From: Castellaniella sp041675725
GTDB taxonomy: Bacteria; Pseudomonadota; Gammaproteobacteria; Burkholderiales; Burkholderiaceae_B
Direction: 5' to 3'
DNA: 64,000 nucleotides
Assembly (NCBI RefSeq): GCF_041675725.1
Contig: NZ_JBAYTI010000003.1
Coordinates: 19,864 to 83,863 of the forward strand
This document shows positions 7,932-16,715 of the stretch, one piece after another. The notes beneath the pieces were generated by a model. The model saw only the letters and a program-made list of their open reading frames with translations, had not been told where the DNA came from and made no database searches. Positions within the stretch are counted from its first letter, which is position 1. Each line of letters starts with the position of its first letter. The translations under genes and the position numbers were made by a program.

Positions 7932-9371
7932 ATGCTGCATATATACGATACCCTGACCCGTCGCAAAAACCCGTTCCAGACCGCCCAGCCCGGTGTGGTG
8001 CGCATGTATGTATGCGGCATGACGGTATACGATTTCTGCCACCTGGGCCATGCACGCATGCTCGTATCCTTCGATGTCGTTCAGCGCTGGCTGCGGGCCA
8101 CGGGCTGGCAGGTGCGCTACGTACGCAACATCACCGACATCGACGACAAGATCATCCGCCGCGCGGTTGAGCGCAATCTGCCCATCCGTGCGCTGACCGA
8201 GTTCTTCATCGACGCCATGCACGCAGATGAACGGGCGCTCGGGGTCCAGGCGCCCGATGCCGAGCCCCGTGCCACCGAGCACGTTGCAGGCATGCTTGCG
8301 CTCATCGCGCGGCTCGAAGAGCGGGGGCTGGCGTATCCGGGCACCGATGGCGACATGAACTTCGCCGTGCGGAAATTTCCGGGTTACGGCAAGTTGTCCG
8401 GCAAATCGCTGGACGATCTGCGCGCCGGCGAACGGGTCGCCGTCTCGGCCGGCAAGCAGGATCCGCTCGATTTCGCGCTTTGGAAGGCCGCCAAGCCCGA
8501 CGAACCCGCCGATGCCCAATTCGACTCGCCCTATGGCCGTGGGCGCCCAGGCTGGCACATCGAATGCTCCGCCATGAGCCACGCCTTGCTGGGCATGCCG
8601 CTCGACATCCATGGCGGGGGGCCCGACCTCAAGTTTCCTCACCATGAAAACGAAATCGCCCAAAGTGAAGGCGCCTGGGGCGGCACCCTGGCGGGCACCT
8701 GGATGCACTGCGGGCCGATGATGGTGGACACCGAAAAAATGTCCAAGTCGCTGGGCAATTTCCAGCGCATACGCGACACCCTGGCCGTCGATGCCGAAGA
8801 CACACGCGCCAACTATGCGGTCAACCCGCGCGAAGCGGAAATGCTGCGCTTTTTCCTGTTGCGCAGCCACTATCGCAGCGAGCTGAACTACACCCCAGAC
8901 AACCTGCTCGATGCGCAGCATGCCCTCGACCGCCTATACCAGGCCTTGCGCAACGTCCCTGCCCAGCCGACCGAAATCGATTGGCAGGCACCCGCCGCGC
9001 GCCGCTTCCGCGACGCCATGAACGACGATTTCAACACGCCCGAGGCCGTGGCGGCGCTGTTCGACCTGGCAGCACGCGCCAACCGCGACACGGATCACGC
9101 GGCCAGTGGGTGGCTGCAGGCACTGGGCCAGGTACTGGGCCTGCTGCATACGGATCCGCAAGTCTATCTGCAAACCCCCAGCCGCTTTCTGGCGGGCGGC
9201 ACGGTGCCCCAGGGCCTGTCGAACGAAGCCATCGAAGCGCTGGTGGCCGAACGCAGCCACGCCAAGGCGGCCCGCGACTACGCCCGCGCCGACGCCCTGC
9301 GCAGCGAGCTGCAGGCACACGGGATCGAACTCGCGGACAGCCCCGCAGGCACCCGCTGGCGGAGGGCCTGA
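7932..9371 (+). CDS. cysS: Cysteinyl-tRNA synthetase
   Basis: The 479-residue enzyme starts MLHIYDTLTRRKNPF and has the class I signatures: MYVCGMTVYDFCHLGHAR with the HIGH-type motif, HIECSAMS with a zinc ligand Cys, LKFPHHENEIAQSE, and KMSKSLGN. It charges tRNA-Cys with cysteine in the cytoplasm. The ATG at 7932 matches the family N-terminus; the frame stays open upstream to 7701 but that overlaps the divergent TPR gene. A TATACT hexamer at 7863-7868 could be its -10 box, though I find no good -35. Its stop overlaps the start of the following glycosylase gene by one base (TGATG). Confidence 0.97.
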   Translation: MLHIYDTLTRRKNPFQTAQPGVVRMYVCGMTVYDFCHLGHARMLVSFDVVQRWLRATGWQVRYVRNITDIDDKIIRRAVERNLPIRALTEFFIDAMHADERALGVQAPDAEPRATEHVAGMLALIARLEERGLAYPGTDGDMNFAVRKFPGYGKLSGKSLDDLRAGERVAVSAGKQDPLDFALWKAAKPDEPADAQFDSPYGRGRPGWHIECSAMSHALLGMPLDIHGGGPDLKFPHHENEIAQSEGAWGGTLAGTWMHCGPMMVDTEKMSKSLGNFQRIRDTLAVDAEDTRANYAVNPREAEMLRFFLLRSHYRSELNYTPDNLLDAQHALDRLYQALRNVPAQPTEIDWQAPAARRFRDAMNDDFNTPEAVAALFDLAARANRDTDHAASGWLQALGQVLGLLHTDPQVYLQTPSRFLAGGTVPQGLSNEAIEALVAERSHAKAARDYARADALRSELQAHGIELADSPAGTRWRRA

Positions 9372-10018
9372 TGGATACCGGGCCACGCTCTTTGCAGTCC
9401 TCGGCGTACTGGCTGCATGCCTGCGAACAGCTCATGCAGCGCGACCGCATCCTGCGCAAGCTCATTCCCCTGTACCAGGGCGAGACGCTGCGCCTGCAGG
9501 CCTGCCCATTTCGGACGCTGGCGCGCGTACTGATCGGCCAGCAGGTGTCCCTGACCCTGGCACGCAGCCTCTGGGGCCGTCTGCTGCAGGCGTGCAACGA
9601 CACGCTGCAGCCCGACTGCATTCTCGAACGCAGTGAAGCCGAACTGCACGCGTTGGGCCTGTCCAAACGCAAGACACAATACCTGCACGATGCCGCACGG
9701 TTTTTTTCGCAGGCATCCCGGCTCGACCCCGCCTGGTGGCGCGCCCTCGACGACGGGGCCGTGGTACAGCAGCTGTGCTCGATACGCGGGGTGGGCCGGC
9801 GGTCTGCCGATCTCTTTCTGATCTTCCACATGGGCCGGCCCGATATCCTGCCCGTCGAAGACACCTCGCTGCTCAAGGCCATCTCCACGCATTACTTCAG
9901 TAACGAGCCGGTCTCGCGCTTCGAGGCCCGCGAGGTTGCCCAGGCTTGGGTTCCGTGGCGCAGCGTCGCCAGCTGGCATCTGTGGCGCAGTGCCGACGCC
10001 AGCGCCGTCGAATACTGA
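9371..10018 (+). CDS. DNA-3-methyladenine glycosylase II family (HhH-GPD), AlkA type
   Basis: The 215-residue protein contains the helix-hairpin-helix IRGVGRRSADLFLIF followed by ILPVEDTSLLKAI, where the Asp of VED stands at the catalytic position of the HhH-GPD superfamily. Upstream is VLIGQQVSLTLARSL, the conserved IxxQQ region. It would remove alkylated bases from DNA. It is short compared with E. coli AlkA, lacking the N-terminal domain, as usual for this subgroup. The start ATG at 9371 overlaps the cysS stop, showing coupling, and accA follows 41 bases later. Confidence 0.88.
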   Translation: MDTGPRSLQSSAYWLHACEQLMQRDRILRKLIPLYQGETLRLQACPFRTLARVLIGQQVSLTLARSLWGRLLQACNDTLQPDCILERSEAELHALGLSKRKTQYLHDAARFFSQASRLDPAWWRALDDGAVVQQLCSIRGVGRRSADLFLIFHMGRPDILPVEDTSLLKAISTHYFSNEPVSRFEAREVAQAWVPWRSVASWHLWRSADASAVEY

Positions 10019-10059
10019 CCCTTCTCCGCATACCGAAATTTTCCTGATACCCTGAACCC

Positions 10060-11022
10060 ATGCGAAATACCTTCCTGGAATTCGAACAGCCTTTGGCCGA
10101 ACTCGACCAGAAAATCGAAGAACTGCGCTTCGTGCAGGCCGACTCGGCTGTGGACATTTCCGACGAGGTCAGCCGGCTGCAGCAAAAAAGCCAGACACTG
10201 GCCAAAAGTATCTACGCCAAGCTCACGCCGTGGCAGACGGCCCTGGTGGCCCGCCACCCTCAGCGCCCGTACACGCTCGACTACGTCGAAGCCCTGTTCA
10301 CCGATTTCCACGAGCTGCATGGTGATCGCATGTATGCAGACGACTCATCCATCGTGGGCGGGCTGGCCCGATTCAACGGGACGCCCTGCATGGTGATCGG
10401 CCATCAAAAGGGCCGCGACACCAAGGAACGGGCGCGGCGCAACTTCGGCATGCCCTTGCCCGAAGGGTATCGCAAGGCCCTGCGCCTGATGCGCCTGGCC
10501 GAGAAATTCCAGCTGCCCATCTTCACCTTCATCGACACACCGGGCGCCTACCCCGGGGTGGGGGCCGAAGAGCGTGGCCAATCCGAGGCGATCGGCCACA
10601 ACCTGTTCACCATGGCCGGGCTCAAAGTCCCTCTCATCGCCACCATCATCGGAGAAGGCGGATCCGGGGGCGCCCTGGCCATCGCCGTCGGCGATACCGT
10701 CATGATGCTGCAATACGCCACTTATTCGGTCATTTCGCCCGAAGGTTGCGCCTCCATCCTGTGGCGCAGCGCCGACAAGGCCTCGACGGCCGCCGAGGCA
10801 CTGGCCATCACGGCCCCGCGCCTGAAAGAACTGGGGCTGATCGATCGCGTCATCAACGAACCCGTTGGCGGCGCCCACCGCGACCCGGCGACCATGGCGC
10901 GGCAGTTGCACCGCGCCCTGGCCGATGCCCTGCGCGAACTGTCTGGCCTGAAAACGGCCGAACTGCTGAAAAGGCGGCGTCAGCGGCTCGCCAGCTTTGG
11001 CCGGATCACCGAGGCGAAATGA
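10060..11022 (+). CDS. accA: Acetyl-CoA carboxylase carboxyltransferase subunit alpha
   Basis: The 320-residue protein begins MRNTFLEFEQPLAELDQKIEELR and carries GDRMYADDSSIVGGLARF, FGMPLPEGYRKALRLM, FTFIDTPGAYPGVGAEERGQSEAI and the oxyanion region GEGGSGGALAI. With AccD it moves the carboxyl group from carboxybiotin to acetyl-CoA, the first step of fatty acid synthesis. The length is normal for the family. Its stop overlaps the tilS start by 4 bases (ATGA). Confidence 0.96.
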   Translation: MRNTFLEFEQPLAELDQKIEELRFVQADSAVDISDEVSRLQQKSQTLAKSIYAKLTPWQTALVARHPQRPYTLDYVEALFTDFHELHGDRMYADDSSIVGGLARFNGTPCMVIGHQKGRDTKERARRNFGMPLPEGYRKALRLMRLAEKFQLPIFTFIDTPGAYPGVGAEERGQSEAIGHNLFTMAGLKVPLIATIIGEGGSGGALAIAVGDTVMMLQYATYSVISPEGCASILWRSADKASTAAEALAITAPRLKELGLIDRVINEPVGGAHRDPATMARQLHRALADALRELSGLKTAELLKRRRQRLASFGRITEAK

Positions 11023-12038
11023 GCACCAGGGCGTCCCTGCCCGCATGCGACCCGTCGCTGCTGCGCGACATCGATCGAGCCCTGCAGCCCCTGCCCGCGG
11101 GGGCACCCCTTGGAATCGCACTGAGCGCCGGGCCGGATTCAGCCATGCTGGCGGTTCATGCTGCCCAAGTGGCGCACCGGCAGGGCCGCGCGCTCCATGC
11201 CCTGCACATCCATCATGGGCTGCAGGCCGATGCCAGTGCCTGGCAGCAGCAAGCGCATGACCTCGCCAGCTTGCTGCAGATCAGCTGCCACAGCCGCAGG
11301 GTCGAGGTCACCTCGGACGGCCGCGGGCTGGAGGCCGCCGCACGCGCAGCCCGATATGTGGCCTTGAGCGAACTGGCGGCCCATGCCGGCATCGGCCATG
11401 TCCTGCTTGCGCACCACCAGGACGACCAGGCCGAAACCGTACTCTTGCGTCTGTTGCGCGGCGCGGGCCCCGAGGGGCTTGCGGCCATGGCACCCGTTGC
11501 GGAACACTACGGCCTGCAATGGCTGCGCCCTTGGCTGGGCCAGCCCCGTTCGCGCATATTGGCCTGCGTGCCCCTGTTCGCCACCGCGACACACTGGCAT
11601 CCCGTGCAGGACCCAAGCAACCGGCAAATCCACTATGCGCGCGGCGCCTTGCGGGCCGAGCTCGCCCCGGTACTGGATCGGCATTGGCCCGCATGGCGCA
11701 CCACCCTCGGGCGCCATGCCAGCCAGGCTCAGGCGCTACGGCGCTGGGCCGCCGCAACCAGTGCGCAAGACCTGCAAACCCTGGATCCAGACGCGGACGG
11801 CCGCGGGTTTTCGCTGGCGGCGTGGCGGGCCCTGTCGGCCGAGCGGCAGGTAGCCGTACTGCGTTACTGGCTGCATGCGCAGGGCCTGCGCATGCCCACC
11901 GCTGCGCGCCTGAAAGACTGGCTGCATCAATTGCGCACCGTCCATGCACTGGGCCACGATCGGCAGGTCACGCTGCCGCACGAAGGCCGCACGCTCAAAG
12001 TGCTGCGTGGGCGCGTGAGGATTCTCGATTCAGAGTAA
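11019..12038 (+). CDS. tilS: tRNA(Ile)-lysidine synthase TilS
   Basis: The 339-residue protein has a PP-loop ALSAGPDSAML, then LHIHHGLQADASAWQ, LLAHHQDDQAETVLLRLLRG and DPSNRQIHYARGALR, the order found in TilS. It ligates lysine to the C34 of tRNA-Ile(CAU) so that it reads AUA. The PP-loop has Ala where the common sequence is SGGxDS; this may be a tolerated variant. The start was set at 11019 because the ATG overlaps the accA stop (ATGA); the longer frame begins inside accA. It lies upstream of lysC in the same direction. Confidence 0.92.
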   Translation: MSTRASLPACDPSLLRDIDRALQPLPAGAPLGIALSAGPDSAMLAVHAAQVAHRQGRALHALHIHHGLQADASAWQQQAHDLASLLQISCHSRRVEVTSDGRGLEAAARAARYVALSELAAHAGIGHVLLAHHQDDQAETVLLRLLRGAGPEGLAAMAPVAEHYGLQWLRPWLGQPRSRILACVPLFATATHWHPVQDPSNRQIHYARGALRAELAPVLDRHWPAWRTTLGRHASQAQALRRWAAATSAQDLQTLDPDADGRGFSLAAWRALSAERQVAVLRYWLHAQGLRMPTAARLKDWLHQLRTVHALGHDRQVTLPHEGRTLKVLRGRVRILDSE

Positions 12039-12098
12039 AATGGCGGGTTTTGCCGGCCAGCCTCTGGGGCCGAGTACCTTGAACAGGGTTCAGACGTC

Positions 12099-13367
12099 AT
12101 GTTGATCGTCCAGAAATACGGCGGTACCTCGATGGGGTCCGTAGAACGCATACAGAATGTGGCGCGCCGGGTGGCCAAATGGCACGCGGCGGGCCACCAG
12201 GTGGTGGTGGTCCCTTCGGCCATGGCCGGCGAGACCAACCGCCTGCTGGCCCTCGCCAAGGAAATCTCCCCGCAACCCGATCCCCGCGAACTCGACATGC
12301 TCGCGGCCACGGGGGAACAGGCCAGCAGCGCGCTGCTGGCCATGGCATTGATGCGTCAGGGTGTGGCGGCCCGCAGCTACACGGGCTGGCAGGTGCCGGT
12401 GCGCACCGACAGCGCGTACACCCGGGCCCGCATCCAGTCCATCGACGACACCCGCATCCGGGCAGACCTGGAATCGGGCCGCGTCGTCATCGTCACGGGC
12501 TTTCAGGGGATCGATGAGGCCGGCCATATCACGACCCTGGGCCGCGGCGGGTCCGACACCTCTGCCGTGGCCATCGCGGCGGCCATGCACGCCGATGAAT
12601 GCCTGATCTTCACGGACGTGGACGGTGTCTACACCACAGACCCGCGTGTGGTCCCCGAAGCCCGCCGCATGAACGTGATCTCATTCGAGGAAATGCTCGA
12701 ACTCGCCTCGCTGGGGTCCAAGGTGCTGCAGATCCGCTCGGTCGAATTTGCCGGAAAATATCAAGTGCCACTGCGCGTTCTATCTTCGCTGACCGACCCG
12801 CAACTGCCGGTGGACATTGAAATGCATTCAGGCACGCTCATCACTTTCGAGGAAGACCAAAAAATGGAAAACGCCGTTGTCTCCGGCATCGCCTTCAGTC
12901 GCGACGAAGCCAAGATCACCCTGCGCAACGTGCCGGACACCCCGGGTGTGGCCTATTCCATCCTGGGCCCGGTGGCAGCGGCCAACATCGACGTCGATAT
13001 GATCCTGCAGAACATTTCGCTACAAGGCATGACGGACTTCTCCTTCACGGTGAACCGCAATGATTTTGCGCGTACGCTGGAACTGCTCAAAAGCCAGGTG
13101 GGCCCATCCGTCGGCGCGGAAGAAATCGTCTCCGACGACAAGGTCGCCAAGGTGTCCATCGTCGGCATCGGCATGCGCAGCCACGTGGGCGTGGCCAGCC
13201 TGATGTTTCGCACCCTGGCCGAGGAAGGCATCAACATCCAGATGATCAGCACGTCGGAAATCAAGACCTCGGTGCTGATCAACGACAAGTACATGGAACT
13301 CGCGGTGCGGGCCCTGCACAAGGCCTTCGAACTCGACGCCGAAACGCCGGCCACCGGGCAGGCCTGA
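12099..13367 (+). CDS. lysC: Aspartokinase
   Basis: The 422-residue enzyme starts MLIVQKYGGTSMGS, the KYGGTS motif of aspartokinases, followed by VTGFQGID and TLGRGGSDTSAVAIAAAM, then FTDVDGVYTTDPRVV. Two C-terminal ACT domains (about residues 265-415) would give feedback inhibition by lysine and threonine. It phosphorylates aspartate, the entry step to lysine, methionine and threonine, and to the diaminopimelate used by the dapL and lysA genes at 46.5-49 kb. Length is as expected. The tRNA-Ser gene follows 45 bases later. Confidence 0.96.
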   Translation: MLIVQKYGGTSMGSVERIQNVARRVAKWHAAGHQVVVVPSAMAGETNRLLALAKEISPQPDPRELDMLAATGEQASSALLAMALMRQGVAARSYTGWQVPVRTDSAYTRARIQSIDDTRIRADLESGRVVIVTGFQGIDEAGHITTLGRGGSDTSAVAIAAAMHADECLIFTDVDGVYTTDPRVVPEARRMNVISFEEMLELASLGSKVLQIRSVEFAGKYQVPLRVLSSLTDPQLPVDIEMHSGTLITFEEDQKMENAVVSGIAFSRDEAKITLRNVPDTPGVAYSILGPVAAANIDVDMILQNISLQGMTDFSFTVNRNDFARTLELLKSQVGPSVGAEEIVSDDKVAKVSIVGIGMRSHVGVASLMFRTLAEEGINIQMISTSEIKTSVLINDKYMELAVRALHKAFELDAETPATGQA

Positions 13368-13394
13368 GCACGCGGCCGCGCATTCAACCTGTGC

Positions 13395-13400
13395 TAGAAT
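13395..13400 (+). promoter_or_regulatory. Candidate -10 element of the tRNA-Ser gene
   Basis: TAGAAT lies 12 bases before the tRNA 5' end, a normal distance for a -10 box with a short precursor leader. No good -35 hexamer is visible 17 bases upstream, so this is tentative. Confidence 0.4.
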
Positions 13401-13412
13401 GCCATGCTTGCC

Positions 13413-13505
13413 GGAGACGTGGCCGAGTGGTTGAAGGTACTCCCCTGCTAAGGGAGCATGCGGCTTATACCCGCATCGAGGGTTCGAATCCCTCCGTCTC
13501 CGCCA
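13413..13505 (+). tRNA. tRNA-Ser(GCU)
   Basis: A 93-base class II tRNA. The acceptor stem GGAGACG pairs with CGTCTCC. The D arm begins GCCGAGTGGTTGAAGG. The anticodon stem CTCCC/GGGAG frames the loop CTGCTAA with anticodon GCT at 13447-13449. A long variable arm (GCATGCGGCTTATACCCGCAT) and the T loop GGTTCGAATCC follow, and CCA is encoded. It reads AGC/AGU serine codons. Its 3' end borders the mobile-element remnant and the low-GC island, and tRNA-Ser genes are common integration sites, but no second copy of its 3' end was found in the window. Confidence 0.97.
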
Positions 13506-13510
13506 TTGGT

Positions 13511-13545
13511 CCCCTGTATATCATTGATTACAGGGGATTTTCTTT
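13511..13545 (+). terminator. Rho-independent terminator after tRNA-Ser
   Basis: CCCCTGTA at 13511-13518 pairs perfectly with TACAGGGG at 13529-13536 over a 10-base loop, followed by ATTTTCTTT. It begins 6 bases after the tRNA CCA end, as expected for its terminator. The T tract runs directly into the end of the ISL3 remnant. Confidence 0.75.
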
Positions 13546-13577
13546 GGCTCTACCCACGAACGGGGGACGGGCATTCA
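13546..13577 (-). repeat. Terminal inverted repeat of an ISL3-family element (right end of a remnant)
   Basis: The sequence GGCTCTACCCACGAACGG followed by GGGACGGGCATTCAT closely matches the sequence at 63879-63914 (GGCTCTCCATCACGAACGG and then GGGACAGCGACATTCAT), which sits in the opposite position relative to a transposase start. The two together look like the right and left ends of related insertion sequences. Here it immediately follows the stop of the transposase remnant, as a right end should. Confidence 0.65.
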
Positions 13578-13920
13578 TCAGATCCGGCCGATCACTGCAT
13601 TCCAACCGCATTGTGCCAGAACCCGCATGCGGTAATTCTCAAAATTTCTGAACCCATAGGCCCCGCGCGAGAGCATCTCCTTGTTGTGTGGAATCCTTCG
13701 GTGATGCCATTGGATCTGGAGAATCGCCACACGTGCACGATGGGTTCCAGCCATGATGTTAACGTGGCCGCCAACGTCTTGGCTGGACTTTGCCCGGACT
13801 GACGAATCAATACAAGGAATTCGGGCAAGAGCTGTTGGACCCGCTTGGCCTTGATGGCCTTGAGCGTCAGAAAGCCATTGAGTTTCTGCTTGGCAAAATA
13901 TAGCGCCTGCAGTACAGGCG
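13578..13920 (-). pseudogene. ISL3-family transposase, C-terminal remnant with frameshift
   Basis: Minus-strand translation gives ALYFAKQKLNGFLTLKAI, then LLPEFLVLIRQSG and EPIVHVWRFSRSNGITEGFH. After a shift of frame it continues MLSRGAYGFRNFENYRMRV to a stop at 13578. This is the typical C-terminal end of ISL3 (IS204/IS1001/IS1165) DDE transposases. The frame breaks at about 13685-13690, where a TG/CA dinucleotide appears to be duplicated. Only about the last 110 codons remain; the catalytic core is missing, so the element is dead. It marks past transposition next to the tRNA gene. Confidence 0.82.
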
Positions 13921-14128
13921 ACTATGCCAAATACCGATGCAAGTGCTCAGATTGTGGGCCAGTTGGGTCGTAACTTGCACAATCATACGGTTGCTTGATG
14001 ATCGGATGCTATGTGGAACCCGACAACAGGACCTAGGGAAACCGAGAACGCATGTCGTGCAAAAAATGATTGCATCTAAAAGAAGAATCGCTTAGCATTA
14101 CTGCATAATCGACCAAGATTAGTCATAT
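13921..14128. other. Non-coding stretch between the IS remnant and the RpiR gene
   Basis: No convincing reading frame. The base composition becomes clearly more AT-rich toward 14128, marking the change from core to island. It should contain the promoter of the RpiR-type gene; TAGCAT and CATAAT hexamers are present, but no well-spaced -35/-10 pair was found. Confidence 0.5.
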
Positions 14129-15016
14129 ATGCATATTACAAGCATTCAAGATTTGCGCAACATTGTGACCGCAGAGCAGAAATCGACGGGCCGAAGCAAA
14201 GTTGGCACTAAGGCACTGGCAGTGCTTGCAGACATGCTCGAGCATCCTGGCGCCGCTGCGGTCGAAAGCATTTCCGAGTTGGCTGCGCGAAACGCAGTTG
14301 ATCCGTCGACGCTGACTCGGTTGGGAAAACGCCTGGGCTTCACAGGATTCAATGGGCTGCAGGATGTGTTTAGGCACCATGTGGCGGAAACAGAGCCGTT
14401 CTACAGCGCGCGGATCAAAGAGAGCCTGTCGGCGCAACCTTCACAAGGTACCCAGGCGCTCATTTGGCATCACCTGCAATCAGAAGCAGACAAGATCCTT
14501 GCCATGGCGCGTGACCTCGACGTCCATGCGGCCGAACGTGCTGTCGAGCAGCTAGTGGCAGCAAAGCGCGTCTACGTGCTGGCGCTTCGGGCCACTTATG
14601 GTCTGGGTTTCTACTTCAGTTCTTATCTCTCCACATTGCGTACCGACGTTAACATGCTCGGCGGTCCTGGCAACGCATTGGCTACCGAACTGGATCGAAT
14701 CACGACAGAGGATGTGCTGGTCGCAATCTCATTTCGCCCGTTCACAAAAAGCACGGTCGCGGTCGTTGATGTATTGCGGGATGCCAAGGTTCCGCTGCTT
14801 ACGATCACAGACACGAAGTCCCCTATCGCGCTCGACGCGAGTCATGGCACAACGATCACTATCGACCATCCATTCCACTTTGACTCATCTGCTACACATT
14901 TTGCTGTGCTTCAAACGCTTCTACTGCTAGCGGCACGTCGGTTGGGTACTTCGGCTGTCGAACGCTCGAGCAGACTAGAGAAGTTGTACAGAACTTTGGA
15001 CATTGAGGTGTCGTAA
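14129..15016 (+). CDS. MurR/RpiR-family transcriptional regulator
   Basis: A 295-residue protein. The N-terminal HTH_6 domain (about residues 20-95) includes SISELAARNAVDPSTLTRLGKRLGF. A C-terminal SIS sugar-isomerase fold (about 130-270) includes RVYVLALRATYGLGFYFSSYL and EDVLVAISFRPFTKSTVAVV. Such regulators bind a phosphosugar or other small ligand through the SIS domain and usually control adjacent catabolic and transport genes. It stands directly before the peptide transporter operon in the same direction, 106 bases from the binding-protein start, so it probably controls that operon. The start has no strong ribosome binding site. The ligand is unknown. Confidence 0.85.
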   Translation: MHITSIQDLRNIVTAEQKSTGRSKVGTKALAVLADMLEHPGAAAVESISELAARNAVDPSTLTRLGKRLGFTGFNGLQDVFRHHVAETEPFYSARIKESLSAQPSQGTQALIWHHLQSEADKILAMARDLDVHAAERAVEQLVAAKRVYVLALRATYGLGFYFSSYLSTLRTDVNMLGGPGNALATELDRITTEDVLVAISFRPFTKSTVAVVDVLRDAKVPLLTITDTKSPIALDASHGTTITIDHPFHFDSSATHFAVLQTLLLLAARRLGTSAVERSSRLEKLYRTLDIEVS

Positions 15017-15110
15017 CCGTCATTGGCCAACACTCATGCAGCGCAGGCATGACCAATATCCACGTCAGGCCGTCTCTCGCTGCGCCCTGCTTGTTTTACC
15101 TACAGAACTG

Positions 15111-15125
15111 AAGGAGATTATTTTG
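15111..15125 (+). promoter_or_regulatory. Ribosome binding site that fixes a TTG start
   Basis: AAGGAG at 15111-15116 lies 6 bases before TTG at 15123. Translation from this TTG gives a perfect signal peptide (MKTIIRALGLAVALSVSMPL), whereas the longer frame from 15003 overlaps the regulator and has no secretory N-terminus. Confidence 0.85.
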
Positions 15126-16709
15126 AAGACAATAATTCGCGCTCTCGGGCTTGCTGTGGCGCTGTCGGTCAGCATGCCCCTGACAAGCATGGCAGCCACA
15201 CCGCCGAATGTATTGGTGGTGGCCAAGAACATCAGCGACATGGTGACCTTGGATCCTGCCAGTACGACCGAACTCAGCTCGTATGAGGTCAGCACCAATG
15301 TCTACCAGCGCGTCTTCCGATACGATGCCGACGATCTTAAGAAGCTGGTCGGAGATGTCATCGAGAATTGGTCTGTCTCGCCCGATGGCAAAGACTTCAC
15401 GATGACCATCCGCAGCGGGCTCAAATTCGCTTCCGGTAACCCGTTGACGGCGCAAGATGTCGCCTGGTCCCTGCAACGCGCAGTCGAAATCGGCCGGCTG
15501 GGCGCGAATTTCTTCGGACCACTAGGATGGACCCCAGAGAATGTAAAGACGCTGGTCAGCGCCCCCAACCCCACCACGCTGAACTTGAAGATCACCAACG
15601 ACTACGCACCGTCCCTGGTGCTGAACATTCTTGCGACCAATGTCGCCTCGGTATTGGATAGCAAGACCGTGCTGGCGAACGAGAAGGACGGCGACCTGGG
15701 GCAGGAGTGGCTGCGCACCAACAGCGCCGGAAGCGGACCCTTTAAGGTACGTGGCTGGACTCAAAACGAAAACATCATGCTGGAGCGAAACCCCACCTAT
15801 AGCGGCCCAGCCCCGGCGATTGAACGGATAGTGATCCGCCATGTACCCGAAAGCAACGCTCAAAGACTTTTGCTTGAAAGAGGTGACGTAGATATCGCTC
15901 GCGATCTCACACCTGATCAGGTCAGCGCGTTGGCCTCTAACAAGCAAATTCGCGTCGACAACTGGGCAAGGGGCGACCAGTATTATCTCGGCTTGAATCA
16001 GAGGGATCCCGTTCTGGCCAACCCGGCAGTACGACAGGCTGTGCGTTGGGCGATCGACTACCAAGGAATCGCGGACACCCTGTTGAAGGGACGCGTGAAA
16101 GTCCGCCAGTCCTTCCTCCCCGCAGAGTTTCCCGGTGCCATCGATGAGGTACCTTACAAGTTCGATCCCGAACGCGCACGCAGCATCCTGAAGGAGGCGG
16201 GGCTCGACGAGGTAGCCATCAAACTCGACGTTCCCTCCCAATTCCCACTGCCAGAGATCGCTCAGGCGATGCAAGCGACCATGGCGAAAGCGGGCATCCA
16301 ATTGCAGATCCAGCAGGCTGAAGCACGGCAAGTTATCACCCGCTATCGGGCAGGACAGCACAATATGGTCCTGATCTACTGGTCGCCGGATTACTTCGAT
16401 CCACACGGAAATGCGACCCAATTTGCGCGCAACGCGGACAAGCCGGACGCGAAGGCCTACACCTCGGTCGCTTCGCGCAACGGTTGGAACACGAAAGAGA
16501 CCGCACCTTTGGTAGATGCGGCGCGTGCAGAAAAGGACGAAAGCAAGCGCATCGCGATGTACGCGGACTTGCAGCGCAAGGTAATGGCAGACTCTGCCAT
16601 GGTGTTTGCGTTTCAGACCATGGAGCCGATCGCTCAGCGTTCGAACGTTAAAGGATTCATAGATGGCCCGAACGGTGATACCGTTTTCTACCGGCTCGTC
16701 ACCAAGTAA
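15123..16709 (+). CDS. Periplasmic oligopeptide/dipeptide-binding protein (SBP_bac_5)
   Basis: With the TTG start the protein has 528 residues and a Sec signal peptide ending SMAA. The mature part shows LDPASTTELSSYEVSTNVYQ, then TMTIRSGLKFASGNPLTAQD and a C-terminal MVLIYWSPDYFDPHGN, the layout of DppA/OppA-type receptors of family 5. It would bind a peptide, amide or related solute in the periplasm. It is the first structural gene of a complete five-component transporter (binding protein, two permeases, two ATPases) followed by an amidase. The solute is unknown; the neighbourhood suggests an amide or a peptide containing a non-standard amino acid. Confidence 0.9.
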   Translation: MKTIIRALGLAVALSVSMPLTSMAATPPNVLVVAKNISDMVTLDPASTTELSSYEVSTNVYQRVFRYDADDLKKLVGDVIENWSVSPDGKDFTMTIRSGLKFASGNPLTAQDVAWSLQRAVEIGRLGANFFGPLGWTPENVKTLVSAPNPTTLNLKITNDYAPSLVLNILATNVASVLDSKTVLANEKDGDLGQEWLRTNSAGSGPFKVRGWTQNENIMLERNPTYSGPAPAIERIVIRHVPESNAQRLLLERGDVDIARDLTPDQVSALASNKQIRVDNWARGDQYYLGLNQRDPVLANPAVRQAVRWAIDYQGIADTLLKGRVKVRQSFLPAEFPGAIDEVPYKFDPERARSILKEAGLDEVAIKLDVPSQFPLPEIAQAMQATMAKAGIQLQIQQAEARQVITRYRAGQHNMVLIYWSPDYFDPHGNATQFARNADKPDAKAYTSVASRNGWNTKETAPLVDAARAEKDESKRIAMYADLQRKVMADSAMVFAFQTMEPIAQRSNVKGFIDGPNGDTVFYRLVTK

Positions 16710-16715
16710 CACCGA

